Shown here piece by piece: positions 1-10,111 of a DNA stretch of 64,000 nucleotides. The first letter of the stretch is position 1. The number at the start of each line of letters is the position of its first letter. The DNA lies in the NCBI GenBank assembly GCA_016630905.1, contig WBMQ01000013.1:930001-994000 (forward strand), in the 5' to 3' direction. Below the pieces are notes generated by a model. That model was not told the origin of the DNA and made no database searches. It was given only the letters and a program-made list of their open reading frames with translations. The position numbers and the translations under genes are program-made. This stretch comes from Capillidium heterosporum (taxonomy: Eukaryota > Entomophthoromycota > Entomophthoromycetes > Entomophthorales > Capillidiaceae).

Positions 1-2879
1 GGGGCATCCCAAGTCTTCTCAGGTTTAGTTGAGCTACTTCCAGTGGAATCGTTACGTCTCCAAGCTCCAGTAGAAACAGGTGGAGCAGTTCCAGAGGTGG
101 GGAATCGAGAGTCGCCACCACGGGCACCAGGGGGACGGTAAGCCTGCTTCTTGTCAGCGACAGGGGCACGCATACGGTCCAATTTCTCCTGGGCCAATCG
201 TTCATTCTCACGTTGGATGGCGGCCTGGGCTTCCAATTTTTGAAGACGTGCCTTCTCGGCTTCGGCAGCGAGTGTTTTACGGGCCTCCTCCTTAGCTTTG
301 AGGTCGGCCTCTTCCTTCTCCTGCTCTTGTTTGCGGGCCAGTTCGGCTTCCTCACGTTTACGAGCCTCTTCAGCGGCAAGGTGCTCGGCCTCTTTGAGGC
401 GGCGGTATTCTTCGATACGTTCAGACTTGGCTTTCTCAAGTAAAGCGTCCTGAGATTCGGCGACCTTGGCGTGGGCCTCTTTACGTAGTTGGAGGATCTT
501 GTCCTTGTAGGATTGAGCTGAACTCTTAATCTTCTGCATGCGGGATTTGATGGCCATGTTCTCGTCGAATTTAGCCTTGGAAGTTTCCTTGGTGAGCTTG
601 ACGGAGGCTTCGTAGTAGGTTTTGTCAGCTACGATCTGCTTCTGGTAGTCCTTTTCGATGAGAGGGATTTCTTCGCGGCGGTAGGCACGTTCCAGATGAT
701 CGATGTTGCGGGACAAGGTCTTGAGCTTGGCTTGCATCTGGTTCTTCTCCTTTTCGAGGTGCTCGACTTGGATCTGCATAAGCTTGTCGGTGTTAAGGTC
801 CTTGAGCTCAACTTCGATGTTCATCTTCGATTTGATGGACTCGGCCAACTTCTTGGCTTCTTCCAGTTGGATTTCCTCAATTTCTCTACGCTTACGTTCT
901 TCTTCACGGAGCTTAGATTCTTCGAGTAGACGCTGACGCTCATACTCCTGCTCCTTCTGTAGACGTAGAGCCTTTTCACGAGCTTCCTCCTTTTCTTTGC
1001 GGATCTGCAGCGTTTCGGCAATCTCCTTACGACGATCAATGATGGCCCGGCGATTCAAGGCAGCCTTGTGGTCCTCTTCGGCTGAAGCGAGAGCTTCGGC
1101 AACAGCACTAGCTTGAGCAGCCTTCTTAGCTTCGAGTACGCTTGGGTCGATCATGTTAACAGCGCAGTTGAGTCTCTTGGCTAGGCTAGAAAGCTGGGTT
1201 CGGATCAACTCGGATGGAGTGTTTTGGAGTTGAGTTCCCTCGGCAATCTTGGTGTTTGAAGATGAGAAGGCATCCGTTTCAAAGGTAATGGAGCGAGATG
1301 CGTGATCGATGCGAATAGAAAGCTCTCCACGTTTGCATCCGTTCATAATAATTCTTTCAATCTCAATAGCGTTGTACTCGAAAACTGGAGCTAAGGAAGC
1401 CAAGTTTACAACGGAATCGATCTTGATGGTAGTGTAAACCTGAGACAACTGCTGGAGAAGGCGGGTAAATACAACTTCACGTAAAGCGTTGACGTACTTG
1501 GCCTCATCAGGCTTGCTAGAGATGTTGGCTAGGATAGGAGCAAGCTTCTTGCAGATGGAAAGAGGATGGAATTCGGCCTCAAGGTTGTGGTATAGCTCCT
1601 TGATTTCGGGACGAACGCGTTCCAAGATATTGTCGGCTAGTAGCTCTTTAAGAAGTCCAGCACGAGTTGGAACTCTAGATAATCCGAGCAGACTGGTAAG
1701 GCGCAAGTTTTTGGCTTTGGAGTCATCGACCTCTAAAAGGCCAGCACGGATCTTAGGAGTAGTGATTACAGGGACGGCCAAGACAGATAATAAGGTCTGG
1801 GACGAGATATCTTGACGTTGTTCCATCGATACTTTAGCACCAGAGGACTTGAGAGTAGTGTAGTATCTGTTTTGAGCTGCAGCGTGGAAGAGATAGTTGT
1901 TGCTAACCAACAAAACCTTGGTCAACTTGGAATAGTAGTTAACCATCATAGACTGCTTGGGGGCGGTGTGGGAAGCAGCCAACAAACTATGAATATCCTC
2001 GGCCGTCTTGAAGGCCTCGTTCCAGAGCTCCAAGTCGGTGGCAGTGTTAAGCTGACCGAAACGAATAGAAAGCTGGCGCTGTAAGGACTCGGGGTCATTC
2101 AAGTTAATAGAGTGCTGTTGGTGAGCATACTTTGAGAAGTTGGTAAGGTGATGACGAAGGACTTCACATAAGCGACGGAACTCATTCTTACGCTTGTGCT
2201 CAGTACAGAATTGGAAAGTCTTAATCGCAACGGTCTAATGATACATTAGCTAAAATCAAATAGCTAGCTTTACCTGGTAAATAGACTCTAGACGGGTATT
2301 GTTCTTGAGAATATCTAAAATATTACGGTAGGTTTCCCAAGCCAACTTCAGGTAAGGGGCCACGACCTGCTCAGCTCTGTCCTTAGCCTCCTCACCACTG
2401 ATAGTCCACATGATTAAAGATTCGGGAGTTTCAAGTGCTTCAAGATCCTCAATGGTTTCTGAAATCTTGTCAGCTTTTTCCTGGACCTCGGCCAACTTCT
2501 CTTCAACAAGGCTAATGTACTTCTTTACTACATTCTAAAGAATAAATTAGTATTTTAATTGTATAGAAAATTAAATACCTCAATGCTTTCAGGATCAGTA
2601 TTTTGAGCAAAGTTCTTGAAGTTGGAAAGACCTTCTTTTGCGAATTTAGAGTTCTTTTGGGAAACACAGAGCTCAATAAATCTAATGACAATGGGTTCGA
2701 GAACTCCAGCTGAAGTGTTGCGGTTGATACGTCCTAAAGATTCATGAAGGATCTGTAAAGCAGAAGTATGTTGTCCGACAGCGAGGAGCTCTATTTAGAA
2801 AGTTAATACTATTTGGGTGCGTATAACTACCTTCGGCTCTCTTCATAGTCGCCTCTGGGCGATTAGCGTACTTTGACAT
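1..2879 (-). CDS. TIF32: Eukaryotic translation initiation factor 3 subunit A (eIF3a), 3' end cut by window edge
   Basis: This is the largest scaffold subunit of eIF3, which binds the 40S ribosome and mRNA during initiation in the cytoplasm. Four exons read in frame: 2831-2879, 2579-2790, 2274-2534 and 2234 down to 1 (about 918 residues so far; yeast Tif32 has 964, so only a short C-terminus is missing). The N-terminus (KYANRPEATMKRAEELLAVG) has the pattern of family members. A PCI-type helical region follows, including FGQLNTATDLELWNEAF and LLGLSRVPTRAGLLKELLAD. The last third is a long charged coiled coil rich in RREIEEIQLEEAKK-type heptads, ending in a low-complexity Pro/Gly/Arg tail. No frame break is seen across 2.2 kb of exon 4. 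The start is the first ATG ahead of the conserved N-terminus. The identification is secure; it was made by eye from family knowledge. Confidence 0.95.
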
Positions 2880-4163
2880 GCTTGGCTTCTGTAAAGTAAG
2901 GTTTGGTCTTTAGCTAAAATTTTACTTGTAAAGTGGAATGTATTTGAATATTATTGGCTAGAATTGTAAGGCCCATTTCAAAAGAAGCATTAAAAATTCC
3001 AAATTAACTATACCATAAAATAACCAGACTAACTAGCTATGATGCAGTTGATTTGGAACTTGATTATATAGTTGTGTAAAATGGACTGACAATTCTTGAG
3101 TGCTTTCTTTTGTCAAGTTTGTATTCCCATATCTATTCTTCGTAATATAATAGTATCAGATTTTAATAGGATGAAATAACATTTCCTTATTGAAAAGTTT
3201 TGCTGGTATCAAAGGTAGTGCTAATGTGATATAGTGGAAATCCCAGCCTGGTTGAAATATCTTGGAAGCTCGTCTTCGTTGTATAAAAGCCGATGTTTTC
3301 AGTAGTTATATAGCCAAAAACTTAACAATTGATAGAAACAATAGGATGTCAAAGATCGCCAACTATAAACAAAGAATTCTGATAATACCTTCTATTTGGC
3401 TATAAGTTTAAACCAATTTTGATAGATTATTGACTCTCACCAATAGAGAAATACCTGTGTTGTCCATAAACTTAGCTAATACAGACTGGGGTTCTGACTG
3501 TTTGGAGCAAACCCTAAACTTGTGATTCAACAGTATCTGTGCCTTGGAGTAGGTACTCCGAGATGCAGTATCATTAGCCATGTTTGTCTTGCCCCTATTT
3601 CAAATACCCGAACAATAACTAAAGTTTACTTCAGGGCAATCGATGAAGTAATTGCATCTACCTGATAGAAAAACTAATTAATTGGAAAATACAGTCTAGC
3701 TCTTCATATAGCAATAAATACTCTTAGCAATATATACACGACCTATTAGTAAACCTCGCAACATATTTAAAGGCCTATAGATGTACAATTTATCTCGCAA
3801 TCAACATACTTGCCTAATATGGTAGTGAACTTTTTACTTTTTGAGCTGTTGTTGAAATGGTATTCTTAAATCCAAAGCTATTAATTGCCAGATAAAGCTA
3901 GATTTAGCGAGGAAAAGTACCTTGAACTTGCAGTTCAACATTACCGTAATTAGCATATTAAATCGAACGCAGCCGTTACTCCAGGATGGTTAGCAATTTA
4001 AGTGGGTTTTCAAGTGTTGCTGTTTAAGAAGACGAACTGGAAATGGTATTTTTGAGCTAGGGTATAAACAAACAACTACCAAAATGTCAATGACTTTTAT
4101 ATCCACACCGTTGGAATTAATTATATGCATATACCGGATCCTTTTGATTAACATGGACCCCAC
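2880..4163. other. Intergenic region between eIF3a and a Cys-rich gene
   Basis: AT-rich DNA between two divergently transcribed genes. I see no supported gene or RNA. The only structure I noticed is an imperfect inverted repeat at 2994-3061, about 115 bases upstream of the eIF3a start, listed separately. Confidence 0.6.
2994..3061. repeat. Imperfect inverted repeat (hairpin), copy A
   Basis: Arms at 2994-3017 and 3038-3061 are about 24 bases each with a loop of about 20. The left arm begins AAATTCCAAATTAACT; the reverse complement of the right arm begins AAGTTCCAAATCAACT. All arm differences I see are transitions. A clearly related hairpin lies at 47912-47980. Both lie in the 5' flank of a gene. 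It could be a miniature transposon remnant or a structured regulatory element; the function is unknown. Confidence 0.5.
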
Positions 4164-4171
4164 TATAAATA
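4164..4171 (+). promoter_or_regulatory. TATA box of the Cys-rich gene
   Basis: TATAAATA lies 39 bases ahead of the ATG at 4210, so transcription probably starts only a few bases before the start codon. The same octamer lies upstream of the other Cys-rich surface-protein gene (59896-59903, minus strand). Confidence 0.6.
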
Positions 4172-4209
4172 GGGCATCGTACTAACTTCATCTACTTTAA
4201 ATCTGAAAA

Positions 4210-4947
4210 ATGTATCCATTATCACCAGCAACTCTCCCTTCATCCGGTGCTTCCAACCAAACTCTGAGCACCCCACCTAGCTCTGCCAGCGCCTGTAACG
4301 CCACCTGCAATGGCTCGACCTACTGCTTGAAGATGTGTGCCTTGACGACCCCCTTCATTTTGGAAAATATCACCGACATCAACAAGTGTGTCAAGGACTC
4401 CTGCACCAGCCAGATGGATTTCACCTGCTCGGCCACCTGCAACTACAAAATTATGGGATTAAGTGAATCCCAGATCAAGGCCATCACCGCTTCAACCAAA
4501 CTGGCCACCGAATGTCTGCAGAAATCCCAAAAGGAGACTCCCGAATGCTTCCAAATGGGTATACCATGCACTGGATCCAAATGCCCCAGCTCTTGCTCGG
4601 CCGAAAAGATCAAAGCCCAAGTTTCCAGCTGCCAGGCTAAAGAACTTGGACTCTCCGACTCGGACATCAAGGACGCCCAAACTTGCCAAGATAAGAAGTG
4701 CTCGGACGGCGAAGACCTGAAGAAAATGATGGCCTGCGGTTTCGACTGCAACAGCAAACTGTACGGCAAGGTCAAGGACTCTTCCAGTGGCTCAGATAGT
4801 AGCTCTGGATCTGGTACTGCTAGCTCCAAACCAAAGAGTACCGATTCGGCTCAATCTTCTGATGCGTCTAGGCCTTTCAGCTCGGTCTTGAAATTGACGA
4901 CCTTCATCTCGCTCGCTTTCTTGACTAGTGGCATCATGCAACTTTAA
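4210..4947 (+). CDS. Cys-rich, Ser-rich protein with GPI-anchor-like C-terminus
   Basis: An intronless 245-residue protein that I cannot place in a named family. It has about 18 cysteines, arranged as two loosely repeated modules, each with spaced Cys pairs followed by a helix: CNATCNGSTYCLKMC...MGLSESQIKAI, then CTGSKCPSSC...LGLSDSDIKDA. A Ser/Gly/Thr/Lys-rich stalk follows (residues ~190-220, SSSGSDSSSGSG), then a C-terminal hydrophobic stretch (LTTFISLAFLTSGIM), as in GPI-anchored fungal wall proteins. Oddly, the N-terminus (MYPLSPATLPSSGASNQ) is not a convincing signal peptide. In-frame stops lie just upstream and the TATA box is close, so either a 5' exon has been missed or secretion is not classical. 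Codon use is strongly C-ending, suggesting high expression. The gene is real with good confidence; surface location is inferred. Confidence 0.7.
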   Translation: MYPLSPATLPSSGASNQTLSTPPSSASACNATCNGSTYCLKMCALTTPFILENITDINKCVKDSCTSQMDFTCSATCNYKIMGLSESQIKAITASTKLATECLQKSQKETPECFQMGIPCTGSKCPSSCSAEKIKAQVSSCQAKELGLSDSDIKDAQTCQDKKCSDGEDLKKMMACGFDCNSKLYGKVKDSSSGSDSSSGSGTASSKPKSTDSAQSSDASRPFSSVLKLTTFISLAFLTSGIMQL

Positions 4948-5141
4948 ATATCCACCTATATCGATAATAATTTTACCTACTATATAAACTGTGCTTATTA
5001 ATAAATATATATAAGCTTTTATCTCCTTTTTCAATATTTGCAAAATATAATAGTACTATACCTTGGTAGTTATAATTAATAGACAGCTTTTCACAACTAC
5101 TACAAATATTATAAACCTAGCTATTTATTACCTGCTAATTT
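4948..5141. other. 3' flank of the Cys-rich gene
   Basis: AT-rich sequence between the stop codon and the LTR; no gene is visible. Confidence 0.5.
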
Positions 5142-5822
5142 TGTAAGATATCTTTCTAAACCAACTATAACTTCGCTTAATAGCTAAATTTAAGCTTTAT
5201 ATCCCGAACTCATAGAGTACAAGTTCGATATCTACCTTTATCAGTTCTAGAAACCTCCTTCCCCCTTTACTGAACCAACCATTTCTTATTTTAATTTGAT
5301 TTTTATGTTCCACTTCTGCAACACCTGAAGCTATTGAAATCTTAGAATAACAATATGGGTGATGGCACTTGGGGTTAGGTAAACTCTAGCCACTTGAGTC
5401 CAAAGCACCTACTATTGAAAACCAGTAGTCTATTTAAGGCATATTGTGGACTTAGTAGTAGGCTAACTAATTGTTAAATAAGCATCCTCAACCATTTGAT
5501 ACTTCTATTACCAACATAGTATAAAATCGCTATCGTCAGTAGAATTTCGAATCTAGAATTAGCACCCCTCCAAACCAGAGATTTGCACCGACCCGAACCG
5601 AATCCTAAAACTCAATTGAACCAATGAACTCACTTTGCTCATTGGCCTTGCAGTCACTATTGGAGTCTCCCTGCCAGCCTACCACCCCTAGGTTAAGCTT
5701 TAAGCATGAACTTCGGTCTTGTATAGCCTGACGGTAAACTTCTAGCTTTTCTGGAGTACTAATCACTGCCGCTTTTTGGCTAATACCTACTGGTGAGTGT
5801 TCTTTGTGGACGCTTCCCAACA
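5142..5822 (+). mobile_element. Solo LTR, copy 1
   Basis: This 681-base block is the diverged partner of 37889-38577 (689 bases) in the same orientation. Both begin TGTAAG and end CTTCCCAACA, giving TG...CA termini typical of retrotransposon LTRs. The last 24 bases or so are nearly identical (TTCTTTGTGGACGCTTCCCA), and a block around 5612-5632 (ACTCAATTGAACCAATGAAC) is shared exactly. A TATA-like motif (near 5431) followed by AATAAG/AATAAA-like signals in the middle fits a U3-R-U5 order on the plus strand. Flanks AATTT and AATTA could be a worn 5-bp target duplication. No coding domains, primer-binding site or polypurine tract lie nearby, so this is a solo LTR. The minus-strand reading frame overlapping it is not a gene. 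Confidence 0.8.
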
Positions 5823-6234
5823 AATTAACTTTTTCGAATATTATTTTAACCCATATGCGACAATGTGTATCAAATCGGTGCATACCTACTTGTATGCAGC
5901 GATATATTGATGCTTCATTTATTATATTGATACACAGGTTCCACTTTAAAGGCATTGCCAATTAATAGTAAACAAAAAGAATGAGGCAAATAAACTGAGA
6001 CTTGAAAAAGTACCATGTTGAAATACTCTTCACCTAAAAAAAGATTTGACTTTAAGAATTAAGGTATGGATGTTGAAATACAACTAGATTATAAATATAT
6101 GTATTTCAACTTACTATACAAAATAAACCCAGTTCAAAGAACTTGATTTTTCTGATCTATCAGTTTCAATATGACGCCACTAAATTCAAAACACTTTAAA
6201 AGTTGAAAATCCAACTCAACTCTTTTCTTCAATC
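5823..6234. other. 5' flank of the PP-loop ATPase gene
   Basis: AT-rich sequence; nothing beyond presumptive promoter DNA is recognised. Confidence 0.5.
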
Positions 6235-7112
6235 ATGACAAAAAAAGTAGCTATCTCCTACTCTGGTGGCAAAGACAGTAACCTAGTTACTTACCTACTA
6301 AAACAAGGTAGCTTTAGTAAATAAATATATATTAACGACTTTCCAATACAAAGATAAGAACTATGAAGTCGTACTTCTAGTTATGTTCGTACCAGGTAAT
6401 TCTACATTTTGAATTATAAATATGAAGCTGAATATAGAGACGACCAAGCCATTCTTAGCCCATCCATTGGAAATCGTTAAAGTCCAAGCCCAACTACTAA
6501 ACTTAGAGCTCAAAGTTATTACCATAGCTTCGCAACCTTCCTACTTGGAAAACTACCGCAAGAATATAGCGGCCTTGCACCAAGACTACGGGATAGAGGT
6601 ACTAGCAACCGGTAATTTTTTAAATCTATTGAATCTTATTTTAAATTTTTGTTAAAGGAGATGTGCTCGACGTATGTACCAACTTCATGCCAAGGGCAGT
6701 CGAATCAACTTCAGTAGAGTTACTACGCCCGCTGTGGAACTGCGATTATCAAAGTACCCTAGCTACGTTATTAGAAAAACAATTCGATGTCTTTATTAGC
6801 TGTGTTGACTTGAACAAAGTACCAGAGGGACGCAAGTTAGTAGGTAGGCGATTGAGTTGGAATTTACTTAAAAAATTGGAGGGTGTTGACCTTATGGGTG
6901 AGTTTGGAGAGTACCATACCGTATGTTTAAATCAGCCAGGGTATGTTGATGACAAGCAGTTGAGGGATAGAATTGAAGAACTAGGATTGCCATATAGGTT
7001 GCCGGATAGTGATATTCTTTCGAATTTAGATGGTGAAGTTGATAGGAATGTTAAAGTCGATGATCAAGGTAAGTTTGCCTACTGGGATTTTGGGTTAGAA
7101 ATAAAGGAATAG
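6235..7112 (+). CDS. DUF71/ATP_bind_4 PP-loop ATPase (diphthine-ammonia ligase-like), tandem copy 1
   Basis: Four exons (6235-6307, 6354-6395, 6438-6611, 6658-7112) give 247 residues. The N-terminal PP-loop SGGKDS binds ATP; downstream are HPLEIVKVQAQ, LRPLWNCDY, the CVDLNKVP segment, LVGRRLSW and the family signature GEFGEYHTVC. In diphthine-ammonia ligase this fold adenylates a carboxylate before amidation, the last step of diphthamide synthesis on eEF2. Typical eukaryotic Dph6 also has C-terminal RidA-type domains and is over 600 residues; this protein is only the ATPase domain, as in archaeal and bacterial relatives, so its substrate is uncertain. A second copy follows about 290 bases downstream with introns at the same positions. 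The first ATG lies directly before the PP-loop. Confidence 0.88.
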
Positions 7113-7401
7113 CTTTTCAAAAGACTTTCTTGTAGTATCGCCAATTAGTATTAATATTTTAACAAGTTTCGGATATCTGCATTGGCTTTTAATTTTTGAA
7201 GAAACTATTGTAAATAGTACAACTGCATATATATATAATTTTGTTTGGAATATTGTAAGCACATTCTTCTAGACTTCTACTCTACCTTGGCTACTATTTC
7301 TGATCAGAGTTGTTAATCTTGGTTTTGAAGCAATTTCTGGCGTCATTGTATTTGAAAGTCAAAAGCAAAATTCCAAAATTCCAAAATTCAAACCTCAGCA
7401 G
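7113..7401. other. Spacer between the tandem ATPase copies
   Basis: This 289-base AT-rich spacer separates two genes in the same direction. No coding content is seen. It must hold the terminator of copy 1 and the promoter of copy 2, but I see no clear signals. Confidence 0.5.
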
Positions 7402-8252
7402 ATGATGCAAAAGAAGAAAGTGGCAGTATCCTATTCTGGTGGTAAGGATAGTAACTTAGCAGCCTACCTCATCAGTCAAGGTACGTATACTTTGAAATAT
7501 ATTCTAACTTTATATGAGATGAAAGATATCAGTTAGAGCTACTAGTTATGTTTGTCCCAGGTAATTGGAAATAAGAAATTAATATTGAGTAAATGTAGAA
7601 AGTACAAAACCGTTTCTAGCTCATCCTTTGGAGATCGTACAACTACAAGCTAAATTGCTTAACGTCCAACTAGAAGTTATGGTTACTACAGCTGTCCCAA
7701 CCTATTTGGAAGGATACCGAAAGCATATTCGCCGATTGAATGAGGAATTTGGGATTGAGATACTGGTAACTGGTAAGCTAAATACAAATGAACTTTAATC
7801 ACAATTTAGGTGATATATTGGATGGATGCTCCAACTTCGTCGTCGAAGCTTGTGAGGAGACCCCAGTCTCCCTCTATCGACCTTTGTGGCACTGCGACTA
7901 TCAGGAGACATTGACCAAGTTCTTCGATGTAGGCTTCAAAGTCTTTATCTCCTGCGTCGATTTGGAACAAATACCTAACGGGCATCATTTAGTAGGTAGA
8001 TTACTGTCTTGGCAATCTTTAGCTAAGATCGGCAAAGCGGATTTAATGGGCGAATTGGGGGAGTATCATACCATCTGCCTCTTTGCACCAGGATATGAGC
8101 ATGGGATGACCCTTCCTTCAATTATCGAAAAATTAGGATTGAAGTTTACCCTACCCGACCAGAAGACCTTATTGAATTTAGATGGAACCGTACACCCTAG
8201 TATCAAAGTTAATGCCGAAGGGAAGTACGCTTCTTGGGATTTCAATATTTAA
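7402..8252 (+). CDS. DUF71/ATP_bind_4 PP-loop ATPase (diphthine-ammonia ligase-like), tandem copy 2
   Basis: Four exons (7402-7480, 7519-7560, 7599-7772, 7810-8252) give 245 residues. It carries SGGKDS, PFLAHPLEIVQLQAKLL, LYRPLWHCDY, CVDLEQIPNG and GELGEYHTIC, so every catalytic motif of copy 1 is retained. All three introns sit in the same codons and phases as in copy 1, and exons 2 and 3 are exactly the same length (42 and 174 bases), which shows a tandem duplication after the introns were in place. The copies are diverged (roughly half to two thirds identical by eye), so both have been kept for a long time. One may have the diphthamide role and the other another amidation or thiolation role; the sequence does not say. 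Confidence 0.88.
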
Positions 8253-8325
8253 TAAAGTAAAAGTTATATAGAGAGAAGATATTTATTATAAACCGCAAAA
8301 TTCAAATAATATTTGTATGTTTAGC

Positions 8326-10111
8326 TCATCGGTGCCTCAACTCACTGGTATTCAAATTCTCTTCAGGGTCCGAGGGCTCAGGGACAACGACAGTAAAGCC
8401 GTGTTGAGTGTCGTCGGCGTCCATGTGTTGTCCAGCCTCCTCAATGATATCTTCAGTAAACTCGGCAGTCAGCGTTACAACTGGAAGCTCATCGCCACTG
8501 GTTGATCGTCTAACTTGGGCTATCTCCTGGCCAGCTTTAAGTTCCATAGTGCCATCGTTGGTGCTGGTTTCGTTAGAAACTTCCAAGTTGTTGTTGTTGG
8601 GAGACCACATAGGGAGTCGCGTCACTACATTCTGGAAGGCCGAGTTGACAGTTAGGGATCGGGATCTCGTGCGGACTTTGTGACCCAGGTAGATGATGGG
8701 GATTGTAGTTCCATGGACTATGATGGAGGCCATAGTTAAGAAGGCTACTACTGGGTATAGGTACGGCTGTACAATAGCCAAAGGGTGGTCTGATGCAAAA
8801 TCTGGCCCAATGAGTTTGGTAATTACTTTCTTACCTAGTAGGGATAAAAAGATGGCCCCGACCCCGATGGGACCGAACCAGCCCGCAAACATGGCTTCCT
8901 TCCAGGTCCGAATGGCGGGTATGAATTTGGAGAGGAGCATGACGGCCGGTAGTCGTCGTAAAACTAGAACTAAAACGGCCAGGCCGACGAGTAACGGGAT
9001 TGTGACTCCGTCCAGCTGAGCGTACTGAGACCAAGGGATTGCTGAACCCAAGTAACAAAGTAAGCAAAATTGAAAATCAGATCCACCACTTCTTGAAGGT
9101 GGGCTTCCCTAGTCTCATTGCTGAACCAATTACTAAAAAAATGAGTATTATAAAACTAAAAAAATCTTACTCCCAAGCGAATGCATTACCAGCTACGAAA
9201 CAAGCCAAAATATCATCACTTCCTAGTAACGCCAAAGTACCAGTCAAGAATAGGGCCAAAGCGATCCAGAAGGCTAGAAAGGATTCCTTATCGATCAAAT
9301 CGTACTGTTCGGCCAAGTAAATAAGTTTTCGGAATAAGAAGCCGGAGATCGCACCAAGGACAACAGCCATAATAATCTCGTACAGCCATGTCATTACAAT
9401 CCACTGTACGATAGCATCACTCGTCTTGTCAAAGTGCAGTAAAAATATAGCTAGATAGAGGTAAGGGAGGCCTAATCCGTCGTTGGCACCGGACTCAGCC
9501 GACAATATATCCCGCACGTTGAGCGGTACGTTCTTTTCGGCAAACCTACCCTTAACTACCGAGTTGGCTAAAACTGGATCGGTTGGGGTGACGCATGCCG
9601 CAATCGTTAGCGACTGGAGGAAGGACAAGGGAAGTAAGGCGTAAATTAAAGCTGCGGAGCTGATCCACATAGCCAACATGGTAGGTATAAGGAGCATAAA
9701 TATAGACCAGAATTCGCGTCGTAAGTAGGCTCTATGGAAATATTAATTTGAAATGACTTTTATAGAAATTACTTTGGCATCGAAACTCCTGCCGCCATCA
9801 CCTTGCAAAAAATGAATTTAGGTTTACTTTGTTTAAAAAATAGTTACCTGTATAGCAATAACATATTTGGAGAGATCAAAAGTTACTTGATCGAATTCAG
9901 CCCAACTCAATGGGTCTAAAATAGCAAAGCCTGCTGGCCCAATGACTATACCAAAAAGCAGAGCCAGCATGGGATCGGAGAGAAAGAGCTTCTGCTTGAC
10001 GAAGAGAGATACTAAGGAGATTACTATTATGAAACCACCTAAAAGGGAGGATATGACATACAGCAATGAAGTGTCGATGTGGATGGTGAAATCAGTTTGG
10101 TCGGTTCGCAT
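8326..10111 (-). CDS. NHA1: Na+/H+ antiporter, Nha1/Sod2 type, with a one-base frame break
   Basis: A plasma-membrane cation/proton antiporter (CPA1/NhaP fold) exporting Na+ or K+. Exons are 9848-10111, a 29-base micro-exon 9773-9801, 9171-9731 and 8326-9132. Family motifs are LLFGIVIGPAGFAI, CVTPTDPVLANSVVKG, the ion-binding ESGANDG, GNAFAWDNWFSNET and YLGSAIPWSQ. About a dozen hydrophobic segments precede a short soluble tail with acidic patches. Total length with one restored base is 553 residues, close to S. pombe Sod2 rather than the nearly 1000-residue budding-yeast Nha1. In exon 4, between FNFAYFV and YLGSAIPW (9052-9060), one base is missing, so the frame changes; homology continues perfectly on both sides. 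An assembly error in a T run is most likely, otherwise this is a recent pseudogene. Confidence 0.88.

Noticed and set aside
5605-5961. 118-codon minus-strand ORF
   Set aside because: It lies mostly within the solo LTR, has no recognisable protein features and is not conserved in the second LTR copy.
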